A stretch of 64,000 nucleotides of DNA from Emydura subglobosa (Eukaryota > Chordata > Testudines > Chelidae), in the NCBI GenBank assembly GCA_007922225.1, contig ML679970.1:17658290-17722289 (forward strand), read 5' to 3'. Of the stretch, positions 1 through 10,063 are shown in pieces. How positions within the stretch are numbered: the stretch's first letter is position 1; every line of letters starts with the position of its first letter. Below the pieces are notes generated by a model, which saw only the letters and a list, made by a program, of their open reading frames with translations, had not been told where the DNA came from and made no database searches. A program made the translations under genes and the position numbers.

Positions 1-465
1 TCAAAATCAAAGGCAAGCAATATACAGGGGGTAGTGGGGGGAGCATAAAAGGCAAACAGCAGACCGTTCTAAAGTAATCCAGGATAAACTGCGATGTGTT
101 TGTCACGGTCAGAATGAGAGCACAGTTCAGCTGGCTCCATGTGCCTGCAGCAATGGCGATCGGGGGAGTAAAAAAACAGCATGAAAATCCTTTTCCTGTT
201 TGTTTGGGGGTGGGGGAAGAGGGTGGGAGAAGCAGCGCTGCATCCTGGGATGATGACACTCGTCACAACAGCCTCTATAGTTAGTTGCACTGTGGGATAG
301 CTTCCCACATTGCACTGCTTTCTAATTTGAATTAAGGCTGGCCAGTGTGGACACAAGAAACCAGCACAAACACTGTAGTGTGGCCAGTCTGCAGCACTTT
401 TTATAAATCGCTTTCTGTAATTCGAATTAAGCTAATTCGGATTAGTGCTGCAGTGTAGACATAGC
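1..465. mobile_element. Terminal part of a PIF/Harbinger-like element, cut by window edge
   Basis: The segment ends with a Harbinger-type terminus (AGTGCTGCAGTGTAGACATA) just before about 465. Positions 299-322 (TAGCTTCCCACATTGCACTGC) closely match the subterminal region of the coding Harbinger copy near 60945 (CTACCCACATTGCACTGC). The short AATTCGAATTAA-type motifs near 420-445 are also typical of the family. The other end lies outside the window, so size and coding content are unknown, and no transposase is visible in the part seen. Confidence 0.55.
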
Positions 466-574
466 CTCAGATAGATACTCAAACCCACAAGCAAACAGGA
501 TCTTCCTGTTCTGGACAGTAGCAATCAACAGCAGAAAGGGTCCTAGAACCTTACATGCCATTACAAGGGGTCAG

Positions 575-793
575 AGGGTGTGTCTACAGTGCGATAAAAT
601 ACCCAGCGTCTGGAGCGGGGGCTCTGAACTCAGGAAATGGGGAGGGTCTGGGAGCCCAGGCTTCAGCCTGAGCCTGAATGTCTGTCTACACAGTTATTTT
701 GAGCCCTACAGCCTGAACCCTGCAAATGTGAGTCAATTGACTTTGGCTCCGAGACTCCATGCCATGGTTTTTCTTTGCAGTGTAGACGCACCC
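575..793. mobile_element. Harbinger-like MITE (about 219 bp)
   Basis: The ends are inverted: AGGGTGTGTCTACAGTGC on the left, and on the right GCAGTGTAGACGCACCCT, which is nearly its reverse complement. The interior has no ORF of note. The size and the GTCTACA-type ends fit the small non-autonomous elements scattered through this window. The flanking 3-bp duplication is not clean (CAG/GAG). Confidence 0.6.
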
Positions 794-869
794 TGAGACT
801 TAGTGTGCCTGTCATGCTGAGGAAGCCACAAGAAAGTGTAGGTCAGGCCCAAATTCAGAAGTGAGTCTA

Positions 870-1166
870 AGACCATGTCTGCACTTGCCGCCAAATTCGG
901 TGGCAGTCAATGGGAGATACACAAGCTACTCTACGAAGCTTGTGTATCTGCCATCGACTTCCTAACTCCTACTTACCGTGGTGTCTTCAGTTTGCTGAGT
1001 CGATGTGAAATGCGCTCCCATTGATGCAGCATTATTCCACCTAGCGGAGATGGATTAATAGCGTCGATTTCTGGGTCAGCTGAGCGGGTTTCCCCTTTTG
1101 TTCGGTGGATCCAGATAAATCAATCTGTTGGCGGCAATTTGCCGCCGTCATTCTAGACATACCCTC
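870..1166. mobile_element. Harbinger-like MITE
   Basis: The segment begins near GACCATGTCTGCACTTGCCG and ends near GCCGTCATTCTAGACATACC, so imperfect inverted termini flank about 295 bp. A central pair of inverted words (ACACAAGCTACTC and GAAGCTTGTGTAT) gives further fold-back potential. No coding content is seen. The exact ends and duplication are unresolved. Confidence 0.5.
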
Positions 1167-1332
1167 TGTAAATCTAAGGAAGTCTGTCTGCATTTTCAGG
1201 TTGCATATTACTAATCCAGTTCTCTAGGATTGTTGATGTGGGCTGTTACAATAAACTGCCACTGACGGCTACTGGATTTCATCGGAACAGCTCAGCTGTA
1301 TGTCATAGACCCTATACTGGTACAAGGTAAAG

Positions 1333-1652
1333 CAGTGGTTCTCAACCTTTTTTTCCCCGAGTACCACTCGGGCCAGGTACAGTCGGGTCAAGTACCCCTC
1401 GGGGGAAAAAAAAGGGGAGGGGATTTGTGGCGGGGTTTCGCGGCGGCGGGGAGAGACGGGCGGCGGGGTTTCGCGGCGGAAACAATACCCGCCGCCGAAA
1501 CCCTTCCGCCGTTTCCCCATTTTCGGCAGCAGAGTTTCGCAAGGGTGGGTGGGAGGGCCCGTCCAGCAGCGGTGGATTCAGCACTGCGCGTACCACCCAG
1601 CCCTCTGGTAAGTACCACTGGTGGTACGCGTACCACCGGTTGAGAACCGCTG
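1333..1652. mobile_element. GC-rich hAT MITE with 8-bp TSD
   Basis: The terminal inverted repeats are CAGTGGTTCTCAACC and GGTTGAGAACCGCTG. The element is flanked by a perfect 8-bp duplication, AGGTAAAG, at 1325-1332 and 1653-1660. The 320-bp interior is unusually GC- and CpG-rich (several GCGGCGGG blocks at 1428-1510) compared with the AT-rich flanks. Open frames across it in several phases reflect GC content, not genes. It is non-autonomous. Confidence 0.92.
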
Positions 1653-1893
1653 AGGTAAAGTATAATAGTCAAGTGTCAGGGCACTGGCCTTTGGATGTAG
1701 GAGAATCTGAGTTTTCTCTCTTTCACTACTGTGACATTTCTAGTAGCCATGGCATGCAGCAGAGTGACTGAAAATCTTGAAATCCTAGAAAGTCACGTGC
1801 ACAATACTGAAAAATTCATCATATTTGGAAAAAATGCTCTCTGCCACCTGGTGGTCAACAGCATTTATAGCTTTTTTTGGGATGGATCTACAG

Positions 1894-2161
1894 CAGTGTT
1901 TCTCAATTGGTGTTCCGCGGAACCCTGGGGTTCCGTGGGAACACTGTTAGGGTTCCGAGAGCAGCTGTTCTCCGCGCCGCCGAAAAAGGGAAGATGTCTC
2001 TGATTTTCCGACGGAGGGTATCCAGTGTAAGTGCAAGTTAAGTGAGAAATGCTGACCTTTGCTTATTTCGACATTTGAAGACTGCTAAGAGTTTGGGGGG
2101 TTCCGCAATTATTTATGGAGTTCAAAAGGGTTCCGTGGCCAAATTTAATTGAGAAACACTG
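1894..2161. mobile_element. hAT MITE with 8-bp TSD (family shared with 49210-49425)
   Basis: The termini are CAGTGTTTCTCAATT and AATTGAGAAACACTG. The duplication ATCTACAG lies at 1886-1893 and 2162-2169. The interior carries repeated GGTTCCG words and a GCGCCGCCGAAAA block that recurs in the copy at 49.2 kb. There is no transposase; it must have been moved in trans. Confidence 0.92.
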
Positions 2162-2169
2162 ATCTACAG

Positions 2170-3372
2170 CATCTTTGCGAACAGATTAATTTTTCAGGAG
2201 ATATTTCTCGGGATGTTTGTTTCCTTCTGCCATGCCCACACAATTTGGGTCTCTGCATAGAATGTTCCAATGACAGTGATATAGTAAAGTAACACTTGCC
2301 AGAACTCCCATTTCTCCTTGCTGAATGTTCTTGTGTGGTATCATCTTGCATTCCAGCAGCCCTTGAGATGCTTGCAGAAAATGTGAATGATTGGGGAATG
2401 GAGGTGGGTTGGCTATGAGAAATTCTCCTTCATTCATTGTGTTCTGCAGAAAGTCTGTGTCTGAGAACCACTCTTTTTAATGACTATTGATATGACTTCT
2501 GCAAATTATCTCAGTTAACAGGCTTAGCATAACAACCGGTCCAGCTATTATAATTCCATGTTGTTTTCCTAGTTTAAAAAAAAAATCCTCTCTGCATTGG
2601 GAAACAGACACTACGCTAATCTTACTACTGGATTAATTATCTAATCTTTAGCAGTTCAGCACAATCTGATTGTTCACATGTGTTCCCATCATTTGTCCCC
2701 TCCCTCCTGTATGAACAAAATATGTAAATTGTCAGACTTCTCATTGGAGAAGCTGTGCTATTCAGTGTATAATATCCCTGATATAATCAAGTTAGAACCC
2801 CCTGTTATGCTCTGCTATAGGGCATTTTACACAGTAGCTAGATAACGTTCTTTAGGATGCTTTAGATTTGATATTGAGTCAGTCTCAGCACTCAGACATT
2901 TCACAGAAGTTGGATCAAGAGTTCATTTGCTGAATTCTTCACTCCTTAGGACCCAGCTGTTTTGGAGTCAGTATAAATAGTAAAAGAGCTCTGCACACAT
3001 GCTTCATGTGTGTACACAAAATTGCAAAAAGTACATATGTCCACACTTGGAAGATCAGATCCCAGCATGTGTATTGTAAATGGTTAACACCCGGGCACAT
3101 ACATGCAGGTGTTAGAATTTGCAATGCAAAACTCATTGTGGCAAGTGGAATGCAAATTGTAACACCGCATGCATAGGTATTGAAAAGCTGCATACAGATT
3201 GTTGCGTTTTGCCAGGTGCCAGTGAGTATATGAGAATGTTCATTTCTGCACACACACAGGGATCTTACACTCAGAAGTCTCATCAGACATTTCGAGTTTC
3301 ATATAATACGTTTTTCCCTCTCAAGCCAGGACTGCCATTAAGAAAGAGTAGAGATCCATGGCTCAGAGTTAA
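2170..3372. other. Unassigned noncoding stretch
   Basis: AT-rich single-copy-looking sequence without a credible exon or complete repeat. Open frames on both strands are short and do not resemble known proteins. Confidence 0.5.
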
Positions 3373-3373
3373 C

Positions 3374-3607
3374 CCATCCATCTCATGTTGAAGAGTTCCA
3401 GAGGGGTAGCTGTGTTAGTCTGTATACAGCAAAAACAGCGGGAGTTCTGTAGCACTTTAAAGACTAACACATTTAATTTCAGCAGGCATAAGCTTTCGTG
3501 GGCATCTGAGGACGTGGGCTGGAGCCCACGAAAGCTTATGGCTGCTGAAATTAAATTGTTAGTCTTTAAAGTGCTACAGAACTCCCGTTGTTTTTCCATC
3601 CATCTCA
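3374..3607 (+). mobile_element. Fold-back retroposon with 12-bp TSD
   Basis: A 12-bp direct repeat, CCATCCATCTCA, occurs at 3374-3385 and 3596-3607 and bounds a 210-bp insert. The insert starts with a head resembling the widespread reptile repeat word GGTAGCTGTGTTAGTCTGTA. It then forms a near-perfect hairpin: an arm at 3433-3503 pairs with 3524-3593 across a 20-bp loop. The 12-bp duplication is longer than the 8 or 3 bp expected for hAT or Harbinger and points to LINE-type target-primed insertion. Confidence 0.8.
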
Positions 3608-4740
3608 GGAGCTGGCACAGAGGAGGAGTGTGGCATAGATTATATCCTCCCCTTTCCTGGCAGCAAGGGGTAAGCAGGAGCTTGACTGTTCCTCTGAGGA
3701 TCACAAGCTGGTTCCTGTCCTGCTCTTGGAGCAGTGTAGCTGTGCACTGCCCCCTTTAGGGATATGATCCAGCCCCATGTAATTAACAGGAGTTACCTGG
3801 TGACGTGTTATCTCATGGTGTTGCATGAGGAGGTAGTTTGTGTCATCACGGTAGCAGCGTTCTGGACTCAGGTAGTGACTACAAAGGTTTTTTCCTCATC
3901 TAGTCCTGATGACAGTGACAATGTCTATCTGTTTGTCTATCTGACGTAAACAATCAAAAATCCAAGCAAACAAGAAACAACACCTTGCCGCCCCCCCTTC
4001 CCGCTCCTCCTCCCCCCTGCAGCTTGTTGTTGGAAAATGTTTTCCTACTGGCAAAGAATTGAGTTTTAACGGGAGTTGAGCACAGACTAAAACTTTGCAT
4101 GCAGATATCCCTGAGCTTTGGAAAACCATGAATCCAGATCTAAAGTTGAGCTGCTCTTTAAAGAAAGTAATAAGATTCAAAGGAGAGAACCAGGCATGTC
4201 TGTTCATTACAAGCTTTGAAAAGCATTCCCATTGGAGTGGGCTTTGCTGATGCATTATCTGCCTTTTATCTTCTCTTGTTTATTATTTATTGAGCACAGT
4301 CAATGCATTTGCCCATGTGCAGGCATACAAGCTGTATTAAGGATGTTTACATGAACATAAGCAGATCTCTGCTGCTTAGAAATTCCCTCTGCTCCTGATT
4401 CTTGTTCCCCACCTGAGGGCCCTGTTTCTCCTTATTACATCATACTCCCCTCAAGTTTGATGTCACAGACAGAGGAGGAATGATGAGGGATAAGCAGCAG
4501 ACTACTAGGATCTGTTGTACATGCATGAGGTTTTTCTTTAAGGGGGGGTATTTTTGTAAGGAAATATGGACACATTGATGTTTGCTGGTAACAGTACACC
4601 ACACTTTATTTTTCTCTCTTCATGCATAGACATGCTCAACTTCCTGTTACAGGATTCTGATGGCTAATGTAGGCTGACAGGTGTTTGCTATACTGAGTCT
4701 ATAATTTGTACGGCCAGAAGGGGACATTCAATGCACAGGT
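3608..4740. other. Unassigned noncoding stretch
   Basis: No convincing gene or complete element. A pyrimidine-rich run lies near 3989-4020. Positions 4695-4735 (a GGCCAGAAGGGGACATT-like word) resemble a CR1 3' untranslated scrap. Confidence 0.45.
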
Positions 4741-4748
4741 GCCTGAAT

Positions 4749-4831
4749 TAGGGGTGCTAGGGATGCTGCTGCACCCCCTGGCTTGTCCAATGGCTCCCAG
4801 CACCCCCACTATACAAATTGTTCCTGCACCC
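4749..4831. mobile_element. Small MITE-like repeat with GGGGTGC ends
   Basis: The ends AGGGGTGCTAGG and CTGCACCCCT are imperfect inverted copies flanking 83 bp. The internal words GCACCCCCTGGCTTG and CAGCACCCCCACTAT match a pattern recalled from turtle genomes. A target duplication is not evident. Confidence 0.45.
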
Positions 4832-4879
4832 CTGATTCAAGATATTTAGAATGCTTCGTTCTTTCATGCTGGACTGTCT

Positions 4880-4970
4880 CTTTGTTCTGTATTTGTACAG
4901 TGCCTAGCACAATGGGGTCCTGCCTCAGGCACCACCACAATACAGATAAATAGTAATAATAATAATAATG
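4880..4970 (+). mobile_element. SINE/LINE 3' tail with (TAA)n microsatellite
   Basis: The words TGTACAGTGCCTAGCACAAT and GGGGTCCTG are followed by an A/T-rich end and a short (TAA)n run at about 4953-4968. The same family occurs in the reverse direction at 46461-46556 and 51880-51976. The microsatellite is the usual 3' terminus of such retroposons. Confidence 0.6.
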
Positions 4971-5057
4971 AGCAAGATTCACAGCTGATATAAATCAGTG
5001 TAGTTCTCAGGAACCTAATGGAGATACACTGCTTTACACCTGCTAATGATCTGGCCC
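4971..5057. mobile_element. Short palindromic element (TGTAAATCAG family), copy 1
   Basis: A palindromic unit of about 87 bp: one side reads AGCTGATATAAATCAG, the other TTTACACCTGCTAATG and GATCTGGCCC. Three further copies lie at 41418-41499, 47443-47524 and 62353-62442. No coding capacity. Confidence 0.55.
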
Positions 5058-6789
5058 AGGATGTGCTCATATTGAGGCATTTCAACTCTAAGCATTGAAG
5101 ATCCTGGGTCTGATTCTCTTTGCACTTTGTATAGTCATTTACATCTGTGCAATAGTCATTTACATCTGTGCAATGGGTAGCCTTTTGTATGCACTTTGCA
5201 CAGGTGTCAATTACTACACTTGGTGTAAGACAGTGGCAAAAACAGGCATCAAGTTTTCATATAAATGGTCTTAATGAAACAATAGAGACAAGGAAATGAA
5301 AAGTGTGATCCTAAATCATCAGAATAATTTGTAGAATGTGATCACTCTGCGACTTGTTTTGGCAGTTTAAGGACTACAAGGGGTAGTCCAGTATAGATTA
5401 CTAGTTTAATTTAGTTTGGAAGAACAGAAAATAATTAGGGAAGCAACAGAGGCCAACCTTTAGACACCAGCTTTGCCAAAGGAGACAGTTGCCAGGGGAA
5501 ACTATACAAGACATATATGCAGTGTAGCAAGATTACAGAAGCCTTGCAGCTTCAGCCTGATCTGACTCTAAGAAGCTTCGTCCAGATAAATAAACAAATA
5601 ACCTCCGCCCCCCCCAAAAAACACACACACTCTACTAGAAAACCTTTGGATTCCAACCTTCTTGCCTGAAGTCAAGGCTAATGCCAAACCTGTTCCAGAA
5701 TGATAAATGGGAAAGACAGATAAACCTCTGCTGTAATTGTTCCCTGTCTTAACTTCAGCTACACTGTATTAATTAGGGAGACAGAGAAAGCTAGAGATTT
5801 GAGTTGAAGGCTGCTGGGCATTTGTAACGGCAGCTTTAGTAGGTGAATTTAAGCAGCAGCAGCAGCAACACAGCAAGGGAAATAATATGCTCAACCCAAT
5901 TAGTTCTATGGGTACAATGCCAAGTCATTTTCACAGGGTGTACCTGTAACAGACAAGGTTTTCCAGCTGCTCTTGCTCAGTGAACGCAGCCTGTTAAATA
6001 TTTTGGTGTTACCCTGAGAAGCACGGAAGCCAGTGAACTTGTTTTTATTCTTCAAATTTAAAAAGGAGGGGGCTATATTAATCCCTAGTGTAATTTCATT
6101 GGTGCCAGCAGAGTTACATGAGGGATGAATTTTGGTCCAAGTAATTTTTAAAATATATCTTGTTCTCCAGGAATAAACCCTTGAGACCTCTTGATCCTTA
6201 GGCTGGTGTAACTTTGTCCCCTAAATACTATATGATCAACGTAGGGTGCTAAAAATAGCAGGGTATTCTGTGTGCTAGGTATTCATTGTTGTTTGACATG
6301 AAAAGGTTCATTGTCCACTGTGTTGAGAACATTTTCCATCCTGGAAGCACTTGCATCCAACGTGATTCAAAGATTGATTCAAAGAAAGGCATTTGAACTA
6401 CGAATCCCAGAATGCCTGGCACAAGACATGTTCATAAAATTAAAAGGAAAGAGCAGCAGCAGCATAGTAATAACCACTGTTAGATTTCAGGCTTTAATGC
6501 TTGCACAGTGGCAGTTTGATCAATAATTCAAACTGCAAGAGAAGCATAACTCTTGAAAGTCGTACAGTGAATTTTAGGCTTGTAATTCAAAGATAATTCT
6601 GAAATCAATAGCAATATTACTTTGCCATGGAATACGAATGGTTTGAGTTAGGTTTCAACTGTATTTGCTTTTATTTTGAAATGTGTTCCACTCCGCCATG
6701 GGGAATTTATTAATAATTCCTAATGAGGTTGTATTTAAAGCCATAAATGTGATCAGCTCCATCACAACCATTGTGCCCTCTAGGTCTTT
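5058..6789. other. Unassigned noncoding stretch with short repeats
   Basis: It includes a local direct duplication at 5133-5173 (AGTCATTTACATCTGTGCAAT twice), a CAG-rich tract at 5855-5873 and a mixed C/A run near 5607-5630. No supported exon. An open frame at 6311-6526 shows no recognisable domain. Confidence 0.45.
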
Positions 6790-7313
6790 GGGATTGTCCC
6801 AGTTCACCTCTTTAATGTCGTATTTCCCTGTCCTGCGTACTGTGTCCAGTTCTGGTGACCACAATTCAAGGACGATATTGATAAATTGGAGAGGGTTCAG
6901 AGAAAAGCCATGAGAACCAAGGATTACAAAACTTGCCCGATAGTGATAGACTCCAGGAGCTCAATCTGCTTATTTTAACCAAGAGAAGATTATAGGATGA
7001 CTTGATCACGGTCTGTAAGTACCTCCCTGAGGAACACAACTTTGATAATGGGCTCTTCAATCTAGCAGCCAAAGGTGTAATAAAATCCCATGGCAGGTGG
7101 AATCTAGTTGAAACTAGACAAATTCAGACTAGAAATAAGGTGCCCATTTTTAATAGTGACAATTTTAAATAGATTGGAATGTTTTTCTAAAAGAGACACT
7201 CTAGTTCAAACAGGAGCTAATTTAGAGCTGTCCTGTGGCCTGGGTTATACAGGAGGTCAGACTAGATGATCACAATGATCCCTTCTGGTCTTTTGCTCTG
7301 TTAATTCCCCAAG
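6790..7313 (+). mobile_element. CR1 LINE 3' fragment, 5'-truncated
   Basis: From about 6838 the sequence reads like the C-terminal end of CR1 ORF2 (ACTGTGTCCAGTTCTGG, then GGAGAGGGTTCAGAGAAAAG) and continues into the 3' untranslated words GAGGTCAGACTAGATGATCA and TCCCTTCTGGTC near 7253-7292. Stops and indels interrupt the frame. This is the usual 5'-truncated form of a LINE copy. The 5' limit is approximate. Confidence 0.8.
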
Positions 7314-7929
7314 GGCCTCTTCTGATCTGACTACAGGGAGTTGAAATCACATCTCTCGCTGAAGCCAGTGAAGGTCACTCTGAGTGTCAGCCTAAGGTGG
7401 GGTTGCTAGCAGCTGCCACAGAGTGATCCCTCCCCTTCATCAGCTAAATGCATTGCCTGCACAGACTTCTCAGTCGCTGCTGCCACTGACACCCAATGGA
7501 GGGAGGAGAAGAGCTGGGAACCTGTGTGCACTGATGTGATCCAGGTCTTTGTGTCTTTCAGATAGCATTATTTCAGTGTGCTCCACATGGGATATACTTG
7601 GCGGCTTCAGCGAGGGCCTGCCTGGTGGTGAAGGTCTTAGGGAACATATTGCTATGGGAATAGCAAAAGACATGCTGTGAATTCTTGACTGGATGCTGAG
7701 GTGTCTTGACTGAGGTTTCTACCTGTGGAATTCCTTGTGTGTAGCCTTGCTGTGGTTTTTGCTATCTGTTTTCAAGGCAAACCAGTCTTGTGTCTCTATT
7801 GTAAACAGGCAAATTAAGCTAGGAAATATCATGAATCTGTGTCAACTAACTTCTCTTCCAGTGAGAACTTGACCCACTCCATAGCCTCCCAAACTACCGC
7901 TTCTCAGCAAAAGGGCAACAGTTTTGGGT
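7314..7929. other. Unassigned noncoding stretch
   Basis: No supported gene or complete repeat. Confidence 0.45.
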
Positions 7930-7937
7930 CCCTACTC

Positions 7938-8360
7938 CAGCAGTCCCTGAAATGTGGGTTGTGATCCCAAGTGGGGTCGCTTCATCAGCAGATGGGGTCA
8001 CAGCAAACCTGCACGTTCAGAGGACGCCATTTTACAAAATGGTTTCCCCGGACACCCTGACCTCACACGCACGAGGTCACGTCCCATGGAGGATGCTATT
8101 TTGCTCCACAAAATGGCGTCCTCCATGCGGCATGATGTCGCACACACTGTATGTGTGTGAGGTCATGCAGTCTAGAGGACGCCATTTTGTAATGCAAAAT
8201 GGTATCCTCCCTGCGGCGTGACCTTGCATGTACAGTGTGTGTGAGGTCACACGGCAGGGAGGACACTATTTCTAAACACCAACTTCCATGCTGTCTGGGG
8301 TAGTGGGAAACAACACATCTGAAAATGGGGTCGTGCAGGGAAAATGTTTGGGAACCGCTG
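7938..8360. mobile_element. hAT MITE with 8-bp TSD and internal hairpins
   Basis: The ends CAGCAGTCCCTGAAATG and AACATTTTCCC...AACCGCTG (inverted form CAGCGGTTCCCAAACAT) are flanked by CCCTACTC at 7930-7937 and 8361-8368. The interior holds three hairpins built from GAGGACGCCATTTT and AAAATGG-type words (about 8018-8050, 8089-8125, 8175-8210). Between them lie several AGGTCA or TGACCT half-sites. Open frames here are by-products of the repeats. Confidence 0.85.
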
Positions 8361-8368
8361 CCCTACTC

Positions 8369-9861
8369 ACTTCTAGGTGTCAGCCAAGCTGTTGACTTTG
8401 CTTTATAAAGCCATGGTCTAGGTGCTGGCCATCTGAAAAGTTCCATCTCTCTCCCCAAACGTTGCACCCAGATGAGGTCAGCCGGTTCTCTCAGGCAAAC
8501 AATCCCCATATTTAATGGTTGTTAGCTGAGCATACCCATTCTGACTTTAGAATTCACTTCCTTCCAAGTCTGATAAAGCATGTACTTGTTGAGATGGTGC
8601 AAGGGCCATCTATTATTTAGGCTTTTTCTGAGATGATGGGGTTCAAATGGTCTCCTCACCGTGCCTGGGAACATATAACAGGGTGAATTTTAGAACCTAA
8701 AATGATATCTATTATATTACAGCGTCTATGCAAAACTTTGATTGTAGATGATTTGTGTTTTGTCTATGTAAGGATTACTGGATTGGTTCCTTAAACTCCT
8801 CTTGAGCACGAATCTGGTCTTCCTGAAGACCAAATCCTGTAGTCTTGATTAATTCCCTACTCAAAATAAAGTTCCATTGATTTCAGTGGGAGTTTTTGAA
8901 TAAATTTGGAGTGAGGACTAAAGGGTTTGTGGCTTCTGTGCACATGATGTACCAAATGGGCTTTACTTTGGAAATAACAACATTCAGGCATCCTCAGAAA
9001 TGACTCTAGTGTGTGATTTTTTTAGCTATTGATAGAGCTTGTAGGAGGAATGTTTAAGTAGAGACACTCTCCTTATCTTCTGTCTTGTGCTTAGATTTAT
9101 CAAACTAATTAGCTGATCTTAACAAGGGGTGCTTTTTACCTGTGCTGAGCTCTCCCCAGATTGAGACAAGGAAAGGTGCCTGCAAACATTTGGAATTGCT
9201 GTAATTCCCCTCCTGTGGATTGTATGGTAAGTGAGCTGATGCTCTCCCATTATTTTTGCTTCATTGTAACCTTGCTGTCTTCACCCTAACTGCAGCCATG
9301 GTCCATTAGAGGTGCAATAGCTAATGAATGCAATGACAACTGTCCACATCAGGTTAGCAGATTGGATTACAAACAGTCGGGATCCCAAAATACTGGAGTC
9401 TTGTTGCTGGGTCTCCAGTGCAGCCACATGTAATGAAATTCAACTGATCATGTTAAATTAGGTTAAATAATGGCATTCTCCTCTTCTCAATTTAATGAAA
9501 TTCTGAACTGTGCATCTTTAGTTTGCTGTTAAAGTGCATGTTTACTTGAAGAGGACATGACCTAAAACTTCAGATCTGAACTCCTTGGAAGTTTGTATCC
9601 AGATCTGAAATTTGTGGCTTGGTCCCGTCACTGGTTTTTATTAGACCTTGTGGGTAGTAGGGCCCAGCGGTCTTTTGGAAGCAGTGGGCTCAGATCGTGG
9701 TGGGGGTTAAAACAGTGCCTTGCATTGCTCAATGGCCATGCCTCCAGGACGGTATTTATGGTTCCAAGGAGAGTTCTCTGTGTCTAGATAGACTGTGGCT
9801 GGAATCTGGAGTTTAGAAAGTGAGGGTGTATGATTTCACAGAACCTCAACAGTGTGCTTGT
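8369..9861. other. Unassigned noncoding stretch
   Basis: No supported gene. A short fragment near 8855-8925 resembles palindromic repeats of the kind listed elsewhere in the window. Confidence 0.45.
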
Positions 9862-10063
9862 GGATCAACACTAGTAATACTTAGCACTTACGTTCCTTTG
9901 TATAGTTCAGTGTGCTTTACTAAGGGCTGTGGTCAATGTTATTACTCCTATGTTGCAGATGGGGGAAACTGAGGCACTGGCAGAGCCGGGAATATAACCC
10001 AAGTCTTTTAAATCCCCAGTCCCTCCTGCTGTCTTTCCACTTGACCACGCTGCCTGTGGACCA
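9862..10063 (-). mobile_element. MIR-like CORE-SINE
   Basis: Read on the minus strand this follows the order of a MIR element: a tRNA-derived head (near 10040-10063), a region corresponding to GGCAGAGCCGGGAAT, the CORE word CCTCAGTTTCCCCC, and a decayed 3' part. Part of the middle is deleted. It is an ancient family shared by amniotes. Confidence 0.65.

Noticed and set aside
1335..1771. Overlapping frames over the 1.3-1.7 kb GC-rich block
   Set aside because: They lie within a hAT MITE with perfect TSD; open frames in several phases come from GC-rich repeats.
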